Part shown: piece after piece, positions 8,985 to 20,333 of the stretch
How positions within the stretch are numbered: position 1 is the first letter of the stretch
Layout: each line of letters opens with the position of its first letter
Assembly: GCA_039583875.1 (NCBI GenBank)
Contig: CM077151.1
Span: 116,516,609-116,580,608 of the forward strand
From: Platanthera guangdongensis
Lineage: Eukaryota; Streptophyta; Magnoliopsida; Asparagales; Orchidaceae
Reading direction: 5' to 3'
DNA length: 64,000 bases
The notes under the pieces: generated by a model
Database searches by the model: none
Seen by the model: only the letters and a program-made list of their open reading frames with translations
Told to the model about the DNA's origin: nothing
Program-made: the position numbers and the translations under genes

Positions 8985-11900
8985 GCCTTATCTGCTGAGG
9001 ACTTCAACAGCGAGTGGATCATCGACTCCGGGTGTGGTCATCACCTCCCGGAGACAAGTCGAAGTTCACCTCCATGCAGGCTTACTCAGGTAATGAAGCT
9101 ATTATCACTGCTGATAATACTGTTTATGCAGTAGAGAAGGAGGGGGTCGTGTCTTTGGGTAGTGATCAGGGGCCACTCACGTTAAGGAGTGTGTATCACG
9201 TGTCGGGCATGAAGAAGAACCTCTTCTCGGTGACCAACGCGGTGGACGCTGGGTATCACGTTCTGTTTGGGCCAACAGACGTGAGGTTCCTTCGCAACGT
9301 ATCAGCGGTAAAGGCTGATGTTGCTCATGTTGGGAGGAGGGTGAAGAACTTGTTTGTTCTTTCCACCAGTGCCTATGTTGATAGGATGAGGGCCAATGAT
9401 AGTGCGGCTATCTGGCATGAGAGGCTGGGGCATGTTGGCATGGACAAGCTAAAGGCAATGGCGAGTAGAAGTCTGGTGAGGGGGTTGCCGATGTTGTCCT
9501 CCTTTGGTGATGGGCATGTTTGTGCGGGCTGTCAATACGGTAAGGCACATCGCCTTCCGTTTGATAAATCTCAAACAAGGAGCAAGAAACCATTGGAGTG
9601 TATTCATGGCGACCTGATGGACCGACTGTTACTGCCAGCCTTGGTGGAAGCAAATACATGCTTGTCTTGGTTGATGACTACTCAAGGTATACTTGGGTGT
9701 ACTTCTTAAAGGAGAAGTCGGATGCCTTCCGTTTGTTTGTGGAGTTCAAGGAGTTGGTAGAAGCCGGCTTGGCTTGCGGATTAAGAAGTTTCGAACTGAT
9801 AACGGGGGAGAGTTTGTCTCTTCCGAGTTTTCTAACTTCTGCAGGAAGCACGGGATCCAACGGGAGCTTACTTGTGCTCACACTCCACAACAAAATGGGG
9901 TAGCGGAGCGGAGCGGAGAAGATCCGTCATTTGACGGAACCTGCAAATGCTGGCTGCATGCGAAAGATATCCCGAGGTCCTTTTGGGCGGAGGGAATGTC
10001 TTGTGCTGCATATGTTATCAACCGGATGCCACTCAGCCCTATCAACATGAAGACGCCCATTGAGCTGTTGCTGAAGGAGAAGCCGAGTGTTGGACACCTT
10101 CGGGTGTTCGGTTCAACTTGCTACGTGCATGTCCCGGATGCTTCACGGACAAAGCTGGATGCGAAGGCAAGGAAACTTGTCTTTGTTGGCTATGATGAGC
10201 GGAAGAAGGATGGAAGTGCATGGACCCTGTGACGAAGAAGTTCGTGGTATCAAGAGACGTTGTCTTTGACGAGCTGACGTCATATGGAGGTGGCTCGGTG
10301 GAGCCTACCGGAAGTAACAAAGTTGAGGAAGCACCGGTGGAGGATGCTGAAGGCTTGGAAGAGGAGCTTGCTGTTTCACCAGCAGCTCCTTTGTTTCGAA
10401 CTCCGAGGCTGAGCCTTCTGGCTCAGGAAGCAGGGGGAGCACTGCTCAATGCTTGCCCCAGGTAGGAGTGGAGCCTGAAGAAGCAACGGAAGCCGTGAGC
10501 AAGGAGCCGTGTCTTCGGAGATCGAAGAGGGTGGTTAAGCCACCGGCTCGGTACTGTGATGGGAATGCAGTGAGCTTTGTCTCCTGCTTCTTTGCCGGTC
10601 CTCTGGATGAGCGAGAGCCTGCAAACTTCAACGAGGCCACTGGAGTGAAGGAGTGGGAAGGTGCCATGAAGGAAGAGATTGATGCTCTGAAGAAGAATGA
10701 AACCTGGGACCTTGTGCCCAAGGTTGATGGCATTACTCCGGTTACTTGCAAGTGGGTGTACAAGTTGAAGAAGAAGGCTGATGGGAGCATTGATCGTTTC
10801 AAGGCTCGCCTGGTCGCTAGAGGATTCTCACAGCAGTATGGAGAAGACTATGAGGAGACATTCAGTCCAGTTGCGAAGATGACGTCTGTAAGAGTGGTGA
10901 TCGCCTTGGCTGCTAGCAAGGGATGGAGGTTGTGGCAACTCGATGTGAAGAATGCCTTTCTTTACGGAGAGATTGACAAGGACATCTTCATGGATCAGCC
11001 GCTTGGTTTCGTCTCTGAGAAGCATCCGGACTATGTCTGCAAACTCAGGAAGGCTCTCTATGGGTTGAAGCAAGCTCCTCGAGCGTGGTATGGGAAGATT
11101 GCAGAGTACCTGCAGTTCTGTGGATACCTGGCTTCTAACTCGGATTCTAGCTTGTTCGTCAAGAAGAAGGGAGAGCTAAGAGTCTTGGTCCTGCTGTATG
11201 TGGATGATATGATCATCACAGGGAACTCGGAGGAGGAAGTAGCAAGGCTCAGGGAGAGCTTGCTATACGCTTCGAGATGAAAGACTTGGGAGAGTTGCAT
11301 CACTTTCTTGGTCTGGAAGTGGAGAGGAAGGAGTGCGGGATTCTCATTATCCAGAAAGGGTATGCTGATCGTATTGTGAAGCGGTTTGGCATGGGCGAAG
11401 GGAAGAAGTGCTCTACTCCACTGGAATCTGGGCTGAAGCTTCGACGGGATGAGGGAAGGGTGCTTAATGATCCCTTGGTGTTCAGGGCTCTTGTTGGGAG
11501 CTTGATCTATCTGACGATTACAAGGCCGGATATAGCTTATGCTGTTGGCCGAGTAAGTCGGTATATGGCTGAACCAAGGCAATCTCATCTAGTGGCGGCG
11601 AAGGGAATTCTGAAGTATGTCAAGGTGACTTCTGAGATGGGACTCCTCTATGGAAGGGATGCGTTTGCATTGCTCGGGTACACGGATGCTGACTATGGCG
11701 GTGATTCGGATGATCGAAGGTCTACTTCAGGTTATGTGTTCACTTGCGGTTCAGCTAGCATCTCGTGGTGTAGCAAGAAGCAGGACTCGGTGTCGGTTTC
11801 AACCACGGAGGCGGAGTATAAGGCTTCGGCCTTGGCTGCTCGGGAAGCCGTTTGGTTGAGGAGGCTCATAGAGGATGTTCATGAAGAAGTGCAAGGCCTA

Positions 11901-12140
11901 CTTTACTCCGGGGTGACAATGAGAGTGCTCTCAAACTGGTAAACAATCCAGTGTGTCACGCCAGGACCAAGCATATTGAGATTGATCACCACTTCATCCG
12001 GGAGAAGGTATTGGAGGGGTCTCTGCTGGTCGGCATGTTCGGAGTGAAGATAATCTTGCTGACATCTTCACGAAGCCGCTATCGAAGGGGCCTTTTGAAC
12101 GCTTGCGCAGCTTGCTGGGCTTGGTCACCACTTCTCACTT
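8985..12140 (+). pseudogene. Element K pol (protease, integrase, RT, RNase H)
   Basis: Copia domain order: protease (WIIDSGCGHHL near 9015), integrase zinc region (WHERLGHVGMDKL, CAGCQYGKAH), integrase core (VLVDDYSRYTWVYF, RTDNGGEF, HTPQQNGVAE), linker, RT (KWVYKLKKKADGSIDRFKAR near 10750; LYVDDMIITG near 11200), RNase H (LGYTDADYGGDSDDRRSTSG, TTEAEYKA, ARTKHIEIDHHF). The frame changes near 9610, 9770, 10205, 10455, 11270, 11900 and 12030. Catalytic motifs remain intact between the frameshifts, which suggests either very recent decay or indel errors in the assembly. Confidence 0.9.
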
Positions 12141-12150
12141 CAAGGGGGAG
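12141..12150 (+). other. Polypurine tract of K
   Basis: CAAGGGGGAG directly before the 3' LTR start TGTTGAAATTT. Confidence 0.8.
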
Positions 12151-13778
12151 TGTTGAAATTTGTGAAGTGGAAGTGGGTGACGGGACAGGCCGCGCGGCCT
12201 GTGCGGACAGCTTTGGCGGACTGGGCGGACTGGGCGGACTGTGGGTTGCGGCCTGGTGAGAAGTCTGGTGGAAGCCGGCTGTGTTCTGAGCGGGTTGTTG
12301 CATGGTGTCCGCGGTTTGGTGCGGCCTGGTATCTGCGGATAGAGAGGCTTGCGGACTGGTGCATTGCTCAGTGGTCGCGGGTGCAAGCTTGTGCTGTTGG
12401 CGGGTTGGTTCGAGTTCGCGGGAAGCCTTGCGGACTGGTGTGTCCGCGGTTGGGGCTGTTGCGGACTGGGCCTTGAGCTTGGCTGAGGCCTTGTCGAGCT
12501 CAGGTGTTACAGCAGGTCTTGCTGTGGAGACCAGTTGGCAGACTGGTGTTTGGAGTCCGGGAAGTAGCTGCTGTGTTGGACAAGTGCGAGGAGCTCGCGG
12601 ACTGGTTGCGGTCTGTGCTAGGGTGTTTTGGCGGACGGGACTTTGTGTCCACCATGCTCGCACTGGCCCTTGATGGTTTTGGACTTGGTCACACATTGTG
12701 CCAAGTTCATGGTGTCCGCTGTATCCGCGAAGTCCGCTGTGACCGGGCGGACTGTTGCTGTTTTCCCTTTGGTCGTGGACTTGTGGCGGATTGAGGTGTG
12801 GGTCTTGCGGACTGCCTCGGAGTGGTGCGGACTGCCATTGAAGAGGGTGCTGTCCTGCAGTGGTTGGAGCTTTGCGGCTGGTGCCTTGTCCGCTTAGCTT
12901 AGGCGGACTGGAGAGGGTTCGTCAATGGTTGCCTTGCTCCTGGCGGTTTCCCTTGGTGACTGGCTAAGTCCTCGCGGACTGAGCGGACAGTCGTTTTGTG
13001 TTCGCGCGGCTGGGGCGGTGTCGCTATCTTATGGGCGGTGACCACACTCCTCACCTGGCCTATAAATAGGACCCCCCTGGCACATCTACAGTAACCTAAG
13101 TAACGTGAGTGAACAGTAAATTGGGTTGGGCGAGTGCTGCGGTCTGTGTTTTTCAGTCCGCGCGGATTGTTACAGGCTGACGGTTTGCTGTGTGCAGGTC
13201 GCGCGGATAACTTCAAGGAGCCAGGAGTTTGGCTGTGACTTCGGTCAGTGCTTGGAAGTGTGCGGTCTCTGCGGACTCAGCAGGAGGTCGCTCTGCGGCT
13301 TGTCAGTTCTGTTTCAAACTTTCCCAGCTTCAATAACCTGTCCGCCGGCTTCAGGCGGGTAGGAGAGTTCCTCAGTTCGGGTTCAGCAGGAGGCGAATAA
13401 CGTCTGTCCGCGCGGCCTCGCGGTCTCGGCGGACTCCGTGGTATTCGGCGGATTCAGCATAGCTTGGGCGAGCTCAGCGTCTCGGCGGTCTCGGCGACCT
13501 CGCGGTCTCGGCGGACTGGAGTGCTGTCCGCCCGGCTTGTTTTTTGGTTTCTTTCTTCTGTTTACAGCTGTAATACTAGCGAAATCATGTCTCGCTATGT
13601 ATGCCTCGGATTGTAATGAAGTGAATGCATATAAGATCTTCTTGTGCTTCCATTGTTTTGTTGGGTGCAACCTCTAGTCCTTGGGTTTTCCGCAGGTTCA
13701 GCGTGCGAACTGGGTAGTTCCGAAGATATTAATTTGGTGTTTGGGCTATCTTGCTGACCACGTTGAGAAAATTTAACA
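12151..13778 (+). repeat. Element K 3' LTR
   Basis: 1628 bp, TGTTGAAATTT...AAATTTAACA, with matched inverted ends. It differs from the 5' copy mostly by single-base indels in homopolymers plus a few substitutions. TATA box at 13061-13068. Confidence 0.9.
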
Positions 13779-13783
13779 CTGAC

Positions 13784-16538
13784 AAGTTCCACTGGTGCTT
13801 TTCCTGTCAATTCTGCATCCAGCATAATCAGCATCAGAGAATCCAGTTAACTCAAATGCTGAATCTTTTGGATACCAGAGACCTAGATTTGGACAACTTT
13901 TAACATACCTAAGAATCCTCTTTACTAATGTGAGGTGTGACTCTCTAGGGCTAACTTGGAATCTAGCACATATACATGTAGCAAACATTATATCTGGTCT
14001 ACTAGCTGTAAGATACAGTAAAGAGCCAATCATTGCTCTATATGTTGTCTGATCAACAGGTTTCCCATGTTCATCATCATTCAATACAGCATTGGTAGGC
14101 ATGGGTGTTTTCATACAAGATGCCTCAGACATGCCAAATTTCTTAACCAGCTCATTAGCATATTTGGTTTGAGAAAGAAAGATGCCCTCAGCATGTTGTT
14201 TGACTTGCAATCCTAGGAAGAAGGATAGCTCACCCATGCTACTCATCTCAAATTTAGAATGCATTAGGTTAGAAAACCTTCTGCATAGTTTTGAGTCAGT
14301 AGAACCAAAAATGATATCGTCTACATAGATTTGTACTAGTAGGGTATGGGACTTATGGGTTCTAATGAAAAGAGTTTGGTCTACTCTACCCCTTATAAAA
14401 CCATTTTTCAAGAGAAAGCATGCTAGGGTCTCATACCATGCTCTAGGAGCTTGCTTGAGACCATATAATGCTTTATGTAGTCTAAAAACAAAATCAGGAT
14501 GAGTTGGAGAGATAAAACCTGGAGGTTGTCTGACATAGACTTCCTCTTTGATGTCTCCATTTAAGAAGGCACTCTTGACATCCATCTGATAAACCTTGAA
14601 GCCTTTGTGAGCTGCATAAGCTAAAAATATCCTGATGGCTTCTAATCTTGCAACAGGTGCAAAGGTCTGGTCGTAGTCAATTCCTTCTTCTTGAGAATAT
14701 CCTTGGGCAACTAGCCTTGCCTTGTTCCTTATTATTACTCCTTGATCATCCAGTTTGTTTCTGAATACCCATTTTGTTCCAACAATGGAATGATCCTTAG
14801 GCTTTGGCACTAGTTCCCATACTTTGTTCCTCTCAAATTGATGCAACTCCTCTTGCATGGCAATGATCCAGTGTGGATCTTGCTCTGCATCTTGAATGGA
14901 CTGAGACTCAATTTGAGAAAGGAAGCAGGTGTGCAACAGGTTTTGGTTGACCTGATTTCTGGTTTGCACACCAGCTGAGATTTCTCCAATTATTTGGGTA
15001 ATTGGATGGTCTCTTGATGTTACTAAATCAACAGGGGGTGTTGATTGTTCACCAACCTGTGTTGTTGTTTCCTCTTGTGGTACAACAACTGGCTCTTAAG
15101 GTTGTGCTTCAATATGTTGAGCATTGCTTTCATCTTCACTGCTTTCTTCTTCTTGAGCAACCTGTAGCTTGTTCATATCTTCAACTAGAGAATGTTCCTG
15201 CAAAGGTTCTATGGTAGAAGAGATCTTCTCCTTGAAAGACATGTTAGTTTCATCAAAAGAAACATGAACAGATTCCTCAATTTTTAATGAAGATTTATTA
15301 TATACCCTATAGGCCTTGCTGATCATGGAGTATCCCAGAAACACTCCTTCATCAGCTTTGGCTTGAAATTTTGCTAGATATTTCTTATCATTATTGTGAA
15401 TATAGCAGATGCAACCAAAAATTTTGAAATAGTCAACTTTAGGTTTCTTCCCTTTGAGTAATTCATAGGGAGTCTTTCCCTTCAGTTTATGTATCAGACT
15501 TCTGTTCAGCACATAGTTGGAGGTGTTCACTGCCTCTGCCCAGAAGGATAGAGGTAGATGAGCATCTGACAACAATGTAGTGGCAGATTCAATAAGGGTT
15601 CTATTTTTCCTTTCAGCTACCCCATTTTGTTGAGGAGTTCTAGGAGCTGAGAAAGTATGCCTGATCCCTTCACTCTGACAGAACTCTTGCATAAGAAGAG
15701 AATCAAACTCTGTCCCATGATCACTTCTGATCAGGGCAATGTGAGTATTGAACTCAATCTTTATACATTTGAGAAACTCTGTCAGACACTTAAAGTTATC
15801 AGACTTCTTCCTTAGAAAGAACACCCAAGTGAATCTAGAGAAATCATCTACAATCACTAAAGTGTAGGATTTCCCTCCTAGGCTTTGTACTGTGATGGGT
15901 CCAAATAGATCCATGTGTAACAGATACAATATCCTAGGTGAATCACTCTTATTAAGTGACTTAAAACTGTTCTTAGTTTGCTTGCCTAATTGACAGGCCT
16001 TGCAGAGTCCTTCCTTCTTGTAGGGGCCAGAAGGTAGTCCTCTAACAAGGTTGTCCTTGGAGAGCCTAGCAATAGTTCTAAGGTTTAGGTGTCCTAATCT
16101 CTTGTGCCATAAAACATTTGGTCTACAAACTGAATTGAATAAACAGATATCTATAGAAGTTGAAAGAAAGTCTACTAGGTAGATGTTACCTTTCCTTTTA
16201 CCTGTCAACACAGTTGTGTTGTCCTCTGACTTGATTTTGCATAAGGTTTTGCTGAAGGTCACCTGGTAGCCTTCATCACATAGCTGACTGATGCTGATTA
16301 GGTTGTGCTTCAGTCCTTCCACATATGCTACCTTCTTGAAGGTTACAGAACCAATCTGGACTTCTCCATATCCTGTAGTTTGTCCAAAGTTGGAATCACC
16401 AAAGATAACTTTGGGTCCAAGCTTGGCTCTAAAGTAATTGAGGTTGTCCTTGTTCCCTGTCATGTGCTTAGAGCATCCACTATCCAAATACCATTGCTGG
16501 TTAGATGTTGGATAGGTCTTCACCTGCACATAAAACAA
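13784..16538 (-). pseudogene. Element A pol (protease, integrase, RT, start of RNase H)
   Basis: Minus-strand pol in the +1 frame relative to gag, opening right after the gag stop. Domains in order: protease WYLDSGCSKHMTG; integrase zinc region (HKRLGHLNLRTIARLS, CKACQLGKQT); integrase core (LVIVDDFSRFTWVFF, RSDHGTEFDS, RTPQQNGVAERKNRT); RT ([37 protein letters not shown] near 14320); RNase H start [21 protein letters not shown] single nonsense codon TAA at 15096-15098 interrupts the integrase-RT linker; B has a glutamate codon there. K interrupts the RNase H at 13783. No other lesion was seen. Confidence 0.92.
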
Positions 16539-16545
16539 TTTACTT
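16524..16545 (-). promoter_or_regulatory. Splice-acceptor-like sequence at A's gag-pol junction
   Basis: Directly after the gag stop TAA (16542-16540) the minus strand reads TTGTTTTATGTGCAG|GTGAAG, AG at 16525-16524, with pol in a different frame. B has the same arrangement at 23862-23877. Could be a spliced pol mRNA or simply frameshift context. Confidence 0.35.
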
Positions 16546-18615
16546 GTTTTTGAACAAGTTTACCTTGGGCCTAGGTTGATAACCTCTAAATTCAGAAATG
16601 AAAGACATCCCTGGCTGACTCTTATATCCTTCAGGATGATATCTCCTTGGAGGTATAATCCATTCAGTATAAGGGTTAAAGGTTTGGGATGAAGAACCCT
16701 TAGGATTCAATTTTGACTTGCCCTTGAGAAAATTTCCAGAGCTCTGACCTCTGTTCGACGATCTTGGAGCTGCGTTCGACGATCGTGGGTCAGATCGTCG
16801 AGCTCCGTTCGACGGTCGACTATGGCTGAGGTCAGGTATATGGGATCGTCGACCAGCGTTCGACGAACTTGGCTGAGATCGTCGATCTGCGTTCGACGAT
16901 TTTTCTTGAGATCGTCGAGCTGCGTTCGGCGATCGTCGATCTTCATTCGGCGATCGTCGATCTCCGTTCGACGATTTGTGCTGGACTTTAGTTTTCTGAG
17001 GCAGATCAGAATTTTTCCTGGCAACCTCTACAACTCCCTTTCCCTTGTCAGAAATGAACTTGATAGGGGTTGTTAGAACAATAGGTTGGCTAGATGAGGC
17101 ACCCAAGCCCAGTGTACTGTTGAATCTTGAGTTCACTGTGCTTGTGATGTCCATCAGCTTGATGCTTCTCCCATTGAGAGATTCTTCAAGCTTCTTGGCC
17201 TCAGAGAGTTCACTCTTCAGTGAAGCTATCTGTTCCTTATGGTTCTCCAACTCCTGAGAGAGTTTGAGGTTTGCTGATTTTAAACCACTTTGTTCACATA
17301 ATTGATTTCTGAGAGAGATGATCTCTTTCTCAGACTTTAGCAGGTCTAAACATAGTGCTTTAAATTCAAGTTTAAAATCTTCTGAAGTGAAATCAAAAGA
17401 GCTGATTACCTGATCCTCTTCAGGTTGAGTCTCTGAGTCTGATTCTGACTCCTCTTCCTCTGAGTTGTGTTGTGAGGCATTGATTGCCATCATGCAGAAC
17501 TCCTTTTCCTCTGCATCATCCTCATCATCACTTGAGCTGGAAGAGGCTTCTGACTCCTCTTCAGTCTCACTCCAGGATTCAGCAACAAATCCTTTCCTTG
17601 TGTGCTTATTTCTGCTGGAGGAAGGTTTGCTACTTCCATTCCTTTTGGAGTCCTTCTCCTTTCTTCTTTCTTTTCTGTCCCTTCTGTCCTTGTTCTTGTT
17701 CTCTGGACAGTCAGGAACCATATGCCCTGGTTTCCTGCAACCAAAGCAAATGATGTCTTTACTATTGCCAATGGACTTGTCATACCTTGGCTTATCCTGC
17801 TCCTTGTATGATCTTCTTCTGAAGTCCTTTCTGGCCATCTTATAGAATCTTTTGGCCAATAAGCTGAGAAGTTCATCATTGGTTGTTCCTTTTTCTTTAG
17901 GCAGATCCTCAGTTGCCTTGAATGCTATAGTCTTCTCCTTTCTTGTGGCTGGTGAAGCAGCCTTCTGTTCTTCTTCTCTGTTCTTGATGAGTAGCTCATA
18001 AGATTTGAGCTTACCCAACAAGGCTTCAGTGGTGATCTCATTCAGGCTTCTGGCATCTTTAATTGGCCAGATTCTTGAATCCCAAGTGCTGGGGAAGCAC
18101 ATTAGGATCTTGTCATTAAGTTCTGTTAGTGAGATCTCTTTGTCTAATGTCCTCAGTTCACTGACAATTAGACTCAGTCTGTTGTACATGTCTCCCACTG
18201 TCTCAGTTTCTCCCTTCTTGAAGTTCTCATATTGGGAGATGAGATGGGATCTCCTGTCCTTTCTCTCATCAGCTGAGCCTGAAACTATTTCTGAGAGCTT
18301 GTCCCAGATTTCCTTGGCTGAATTGCATTCAGCTACCTTCTGAAAAATGTCATCTGACATTGTCTGAGCTAGAATGTTCATTGCCTTGGCATCAGCTACT
18401 TTCCACTTTTTGATGTCAGCATCTGTTCCTGATGGAGGTGGAACAGCATTTGTGCTTGTGCTCTCTGGAGGTCTTGGACACACTGTCAAGACAGAATTAA
18501 AAATTTCTTCATCAATAGAATTCATGTAGAGTTTAATCCTTGCTTTCCAAAGTGCAAACTTCGATAGATTGCACACTGGAGGTCTGGTGCTAGCATAATC
18601 TTTGTTTTGGGCCAT
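16540..18615 (-). CDS. Element A gag, intact, 691 residues
   Basis: Open from ATG at 18615 to TAA at 16540. Starts MAQNKDYASTRPPVCNLSKF. The N-terminal copia gag domain (about 1-215) includes KAMNILAQTMSDDIFQKVAE and NRLSLIVSELRTLDKEISL. A zinc knuckle CFGCRKPGHMVPDC lies at about residues 290-303, then a Lys/Arg-rich stretch, an acidic serine-rich block (SSSSSDDEDDAEEKEF), a coiled-coil-like heptad stretch (about 435-500), and a repetitive basic part with SSNxxRRS units (about 543-623) encoded by the palindrome array. The C-terminus has a conserved WIIPPRRYHPEGY. Forms the particle and binds RNA. Much longer than typical copia gag, as in Sirevirus relatives. Confidence 0.92.
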   Translation of the reverse strand: MAQNKDYASTRPPVCNLSKFALWKARIKLYMNSIDEEIFNSVLTVCPRPPESTSTNAVPPPSGTDADIKKWKVADAKAMNILAQTMSDDIFQKVAECNSAKEIWDKLSEIVSGSADERKDRRSHLISQYENFKKGETETVGDMYNRLSLIVSELRTLDKEISLTELNDKILMCFPSTWDSRIWPIKDARSLNEITTEALLGKLKSYELLIKNREEEQKAASPATRKEKTIAFKATEDLPKEKGTTNDELLSLLAKRFYKMARKDFRRRSYKEQDKPRYDKSIGNSKDIICFGCRKPGHMVPDCPENKNKDRRDRKERRKEKDSKRNGSSKPSSSRNKHTRKGFVAESWSETEEESEASSSSSDDEDDAEEKEFCMMAINASQHNSEEEESESDSETQPEEDQVISSFDFTSEDFKLEFKALCLDLLKSEKEIISLRNQLCEQSGLKSANLKLSQELENHKEQIASLKSELSEAKKLEESLNGRSIKLMDITSTVNSRFNSTLGLGASSSQPIVLTTPIKFISDKGKGVVEVARKNSDLPQKTKVQHKSSNGDRRSPNEDRRSPNAARRSQEKSSNADRRSQPSSSNAGRRSHIPDLSHSRPSNGARRSDPRSSNAAPRSSNRGQSSGNFLKGKSKLNPKGSSSQTFNPYTEWIIPPRRYHPEGYKSQPGMSFISEFRGYQPRPKVNLFKNK
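16745..16985 (-). repeat. Palindrome array inside A's gag reading frame
   Basis: About eight copies of the TCGTCGA...TCGACGA inverted repeat in frame with gag; the 24-base unit encodes S-S-N-x-x-R-R-S. The frame is kept open through the entire array, so the repeat works as both DNA motif and peptide. B has a shorter array at 23478-23650. Confidence 0.88.
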
Positions 18616-18730
18616 GATTTGTGCAGGCTAAATCTAATAATAAAATACAAAAGAAGGATCTAGTTTGGGATCTTGGGGTTCAGGTGTTAGCCTGTACAAC
18701 CAAACAGATATGGTATGTTTAACCAACCTG

Positions 18731-18742
18731 CCTCTGATACCA
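18731..18742 (-). other. Primer-binding site of A
   Basis: Minus-strand TGGTATCAGAGG (initiator tRNA-Met type), two bases (AT) after the 5' LTR end. Confidence 0.88.
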
Positions 18743-18744
18743 AT

Positions 18745-20328
18745 TGAAAGGGGAAACTAGATCAGATATACTCTAGAGGGGGGTGAATAGAGTATATGGT
18801 GCTTTTTAAAACACAAAGAAAAAACTTTTGCAAAGCTTTACAACAATTGTTGTAATGAGTGTAAGCAGGGAAGCAGAAATAAAACTAAGCTATGCAGAAA
18901 TTAAACACAAGAAAATCTAGGCCAGAAACAAAAAGAAAACATGCAGAACCAGATGACACAAGGAAATATAGTGGTTCCCCAACTTGGGTACATCCACTCT
19001 TCTACCACCCTAGGTAGGAATCCACTGCAGGATGAGTTGATCAGGTGTCCTGGGCACCAATGAGCTTTTGATAAGGTGCTCAAAAACCAAATCAGATTTT
19101 TTGATCAGGTGCCTTGCCACCAATGAGCTTTTGACAAGGTGCTCAAAAACCAGATTCAAACTTTTGAAGGGAGTTTGAAAAACCCTTTACAGAGAGGGGG
19201 TTGAGAGAGTTATGGCAGTCTTCTCTTTCTCAATCAACTGAGAAGACTAAGTGGATTGATTTCAAAGCTCCCCCTGAGTCCTTGATCTTCAGGAAGATGA
19301 GCTTTGCTGAGGGTGATAGGCCTTCAGAAATAGATCTCCAGCAGAAGATGATTTCAGCAAGCTGAAATGTTGATTGTCTGGAGTCTTGAAATGATGTTGG
19401 CCTTGAACACTTGAGAGCTGAAGAGATCTGAAGAATGTTTGAAAGTTTGATCTCTTGATGATGAGTGTTCTTCTGAATTCTGGTTGACAGAATATTTTTC
19501 AGAGTCTCTGTATCTTGAGAGGTGTCCAATTCTTGTCAAAAAAAATCTCTTTTTGTTCTTGTCTCTTCTCTCACTTTATTAAAAAAACATTCTATCTTTT
19601 ATTCTCTGAGTCTGAATAGAATATTACTGTCAAAGATAGCCGTTGGTCTGCATTGATTACAGCCTTAATTGCATAATCTGTTCTGAAGGAAAGTCCACTG
19701 AATTGTTCCTTGAAAAATCCCTTGAAACTTGCTCCAAAAGTAAATGAAAACGGCTGGCAGATCTTCTGAATTAAATGCAGAATAACTTCTATCTGATTTG
19801 AATTTGAATTCTGAAAGATAACTGAAAACGTCGAACTGAGCTTTGCTATCGTCGAGCTGAGCTCAGCGAACTGGAAGATGCAAGCAACAAAGAAATCGTC
19901 GATCTGAGCTCAAAGATCGTCGAACTGAGCTCAGAGATAAGGATCCAGTGCAGAGGCAAAATCGTCAACCTGAGCTCAGCGATCGTCGACCAGAGCTCGA
20001 CGATATTGAGAAGTTGAGCTCAGCGATCGTCGACCAGAGCTCGACGATATTATGAGGTTTGAGCTCAGCGATCGTCGAATGGAGCTCGACGATCTGTCAA
20101 AGTTGAGTTAGACGATCGTCGACCGGAGTTCGACGAAACGTCGTGCTGAGCTCGACGATTTGGACTTAGTCTCCAGGAAAACTTGGGTCTTCAGGGCAGC
20201 TTCCAATCCTAGACTCCTGACCCTTAGACTCAATTCTAATTGACCTATTAAGCTATACAGAAGGTCAAAACACAGATTCCTAGAGACATAGTGATCCTAA
20301 CCCAAATTAGTAATAGGGTGTTCCAACA
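18745..20328 (-). repeat. Element A 5' LTR
   Basis: 1584 bp, partner of 611-2195. Contains the palindrome array at 19820-20165. Its outer end is followed by CTGCC, A's target duplication, and then by the rest of B's 5' LTR. Confidence 0.92.
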
Positions 20329-20333
20329 CTGCC

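Larger units (their letters stand above)
6304..13778 (+). mobile_element. Element K: GC-rich copia retrotransposon inserted in A
   Basis: Complete plus-strand element, 7.5 kb, with LTRs of 1627 and 1628 bp, PBS abutting the 5' LTR, gag-pol, PPT and 3' LTR. Target duplication CTGAC (6299-6303, 13779-13783) in A's RNase H. LTR ends are TGTTGAAATTT...AAATTTAACA in the right copy; the left copy starts AAGTTGAAATTT instead. Coding regions show about nine frame changes but no clear substitution stops. GC content is clearly above that of A. Confidence 0.9.
611..20328 (-). mobile_element. Element A: young Sirevirus-like copia retrotransposon with intact ORF3
   Basis: Complete minus-strand element of about 12.2 kb after removing K (6304-13783). 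LTRs 611-2195 and 18745-20328; target duplication CTGCC (606-610, 20329-20333). Reading on the minus strand: 5' LTR, PBS, gag, pol, palindrome spacer, ORF3, PPT, 3' LTR. It is a close relative of its host B: LTR starts, gag, pol and ORF3 align along their lengths. The two LTRs differ at only a handful of positions by eye, so insertion is recent relative to B. Apart from K, the only lesion seen in its coding regions is a nonsense codon in pol at 15096-15098. Confidence 0.92.
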
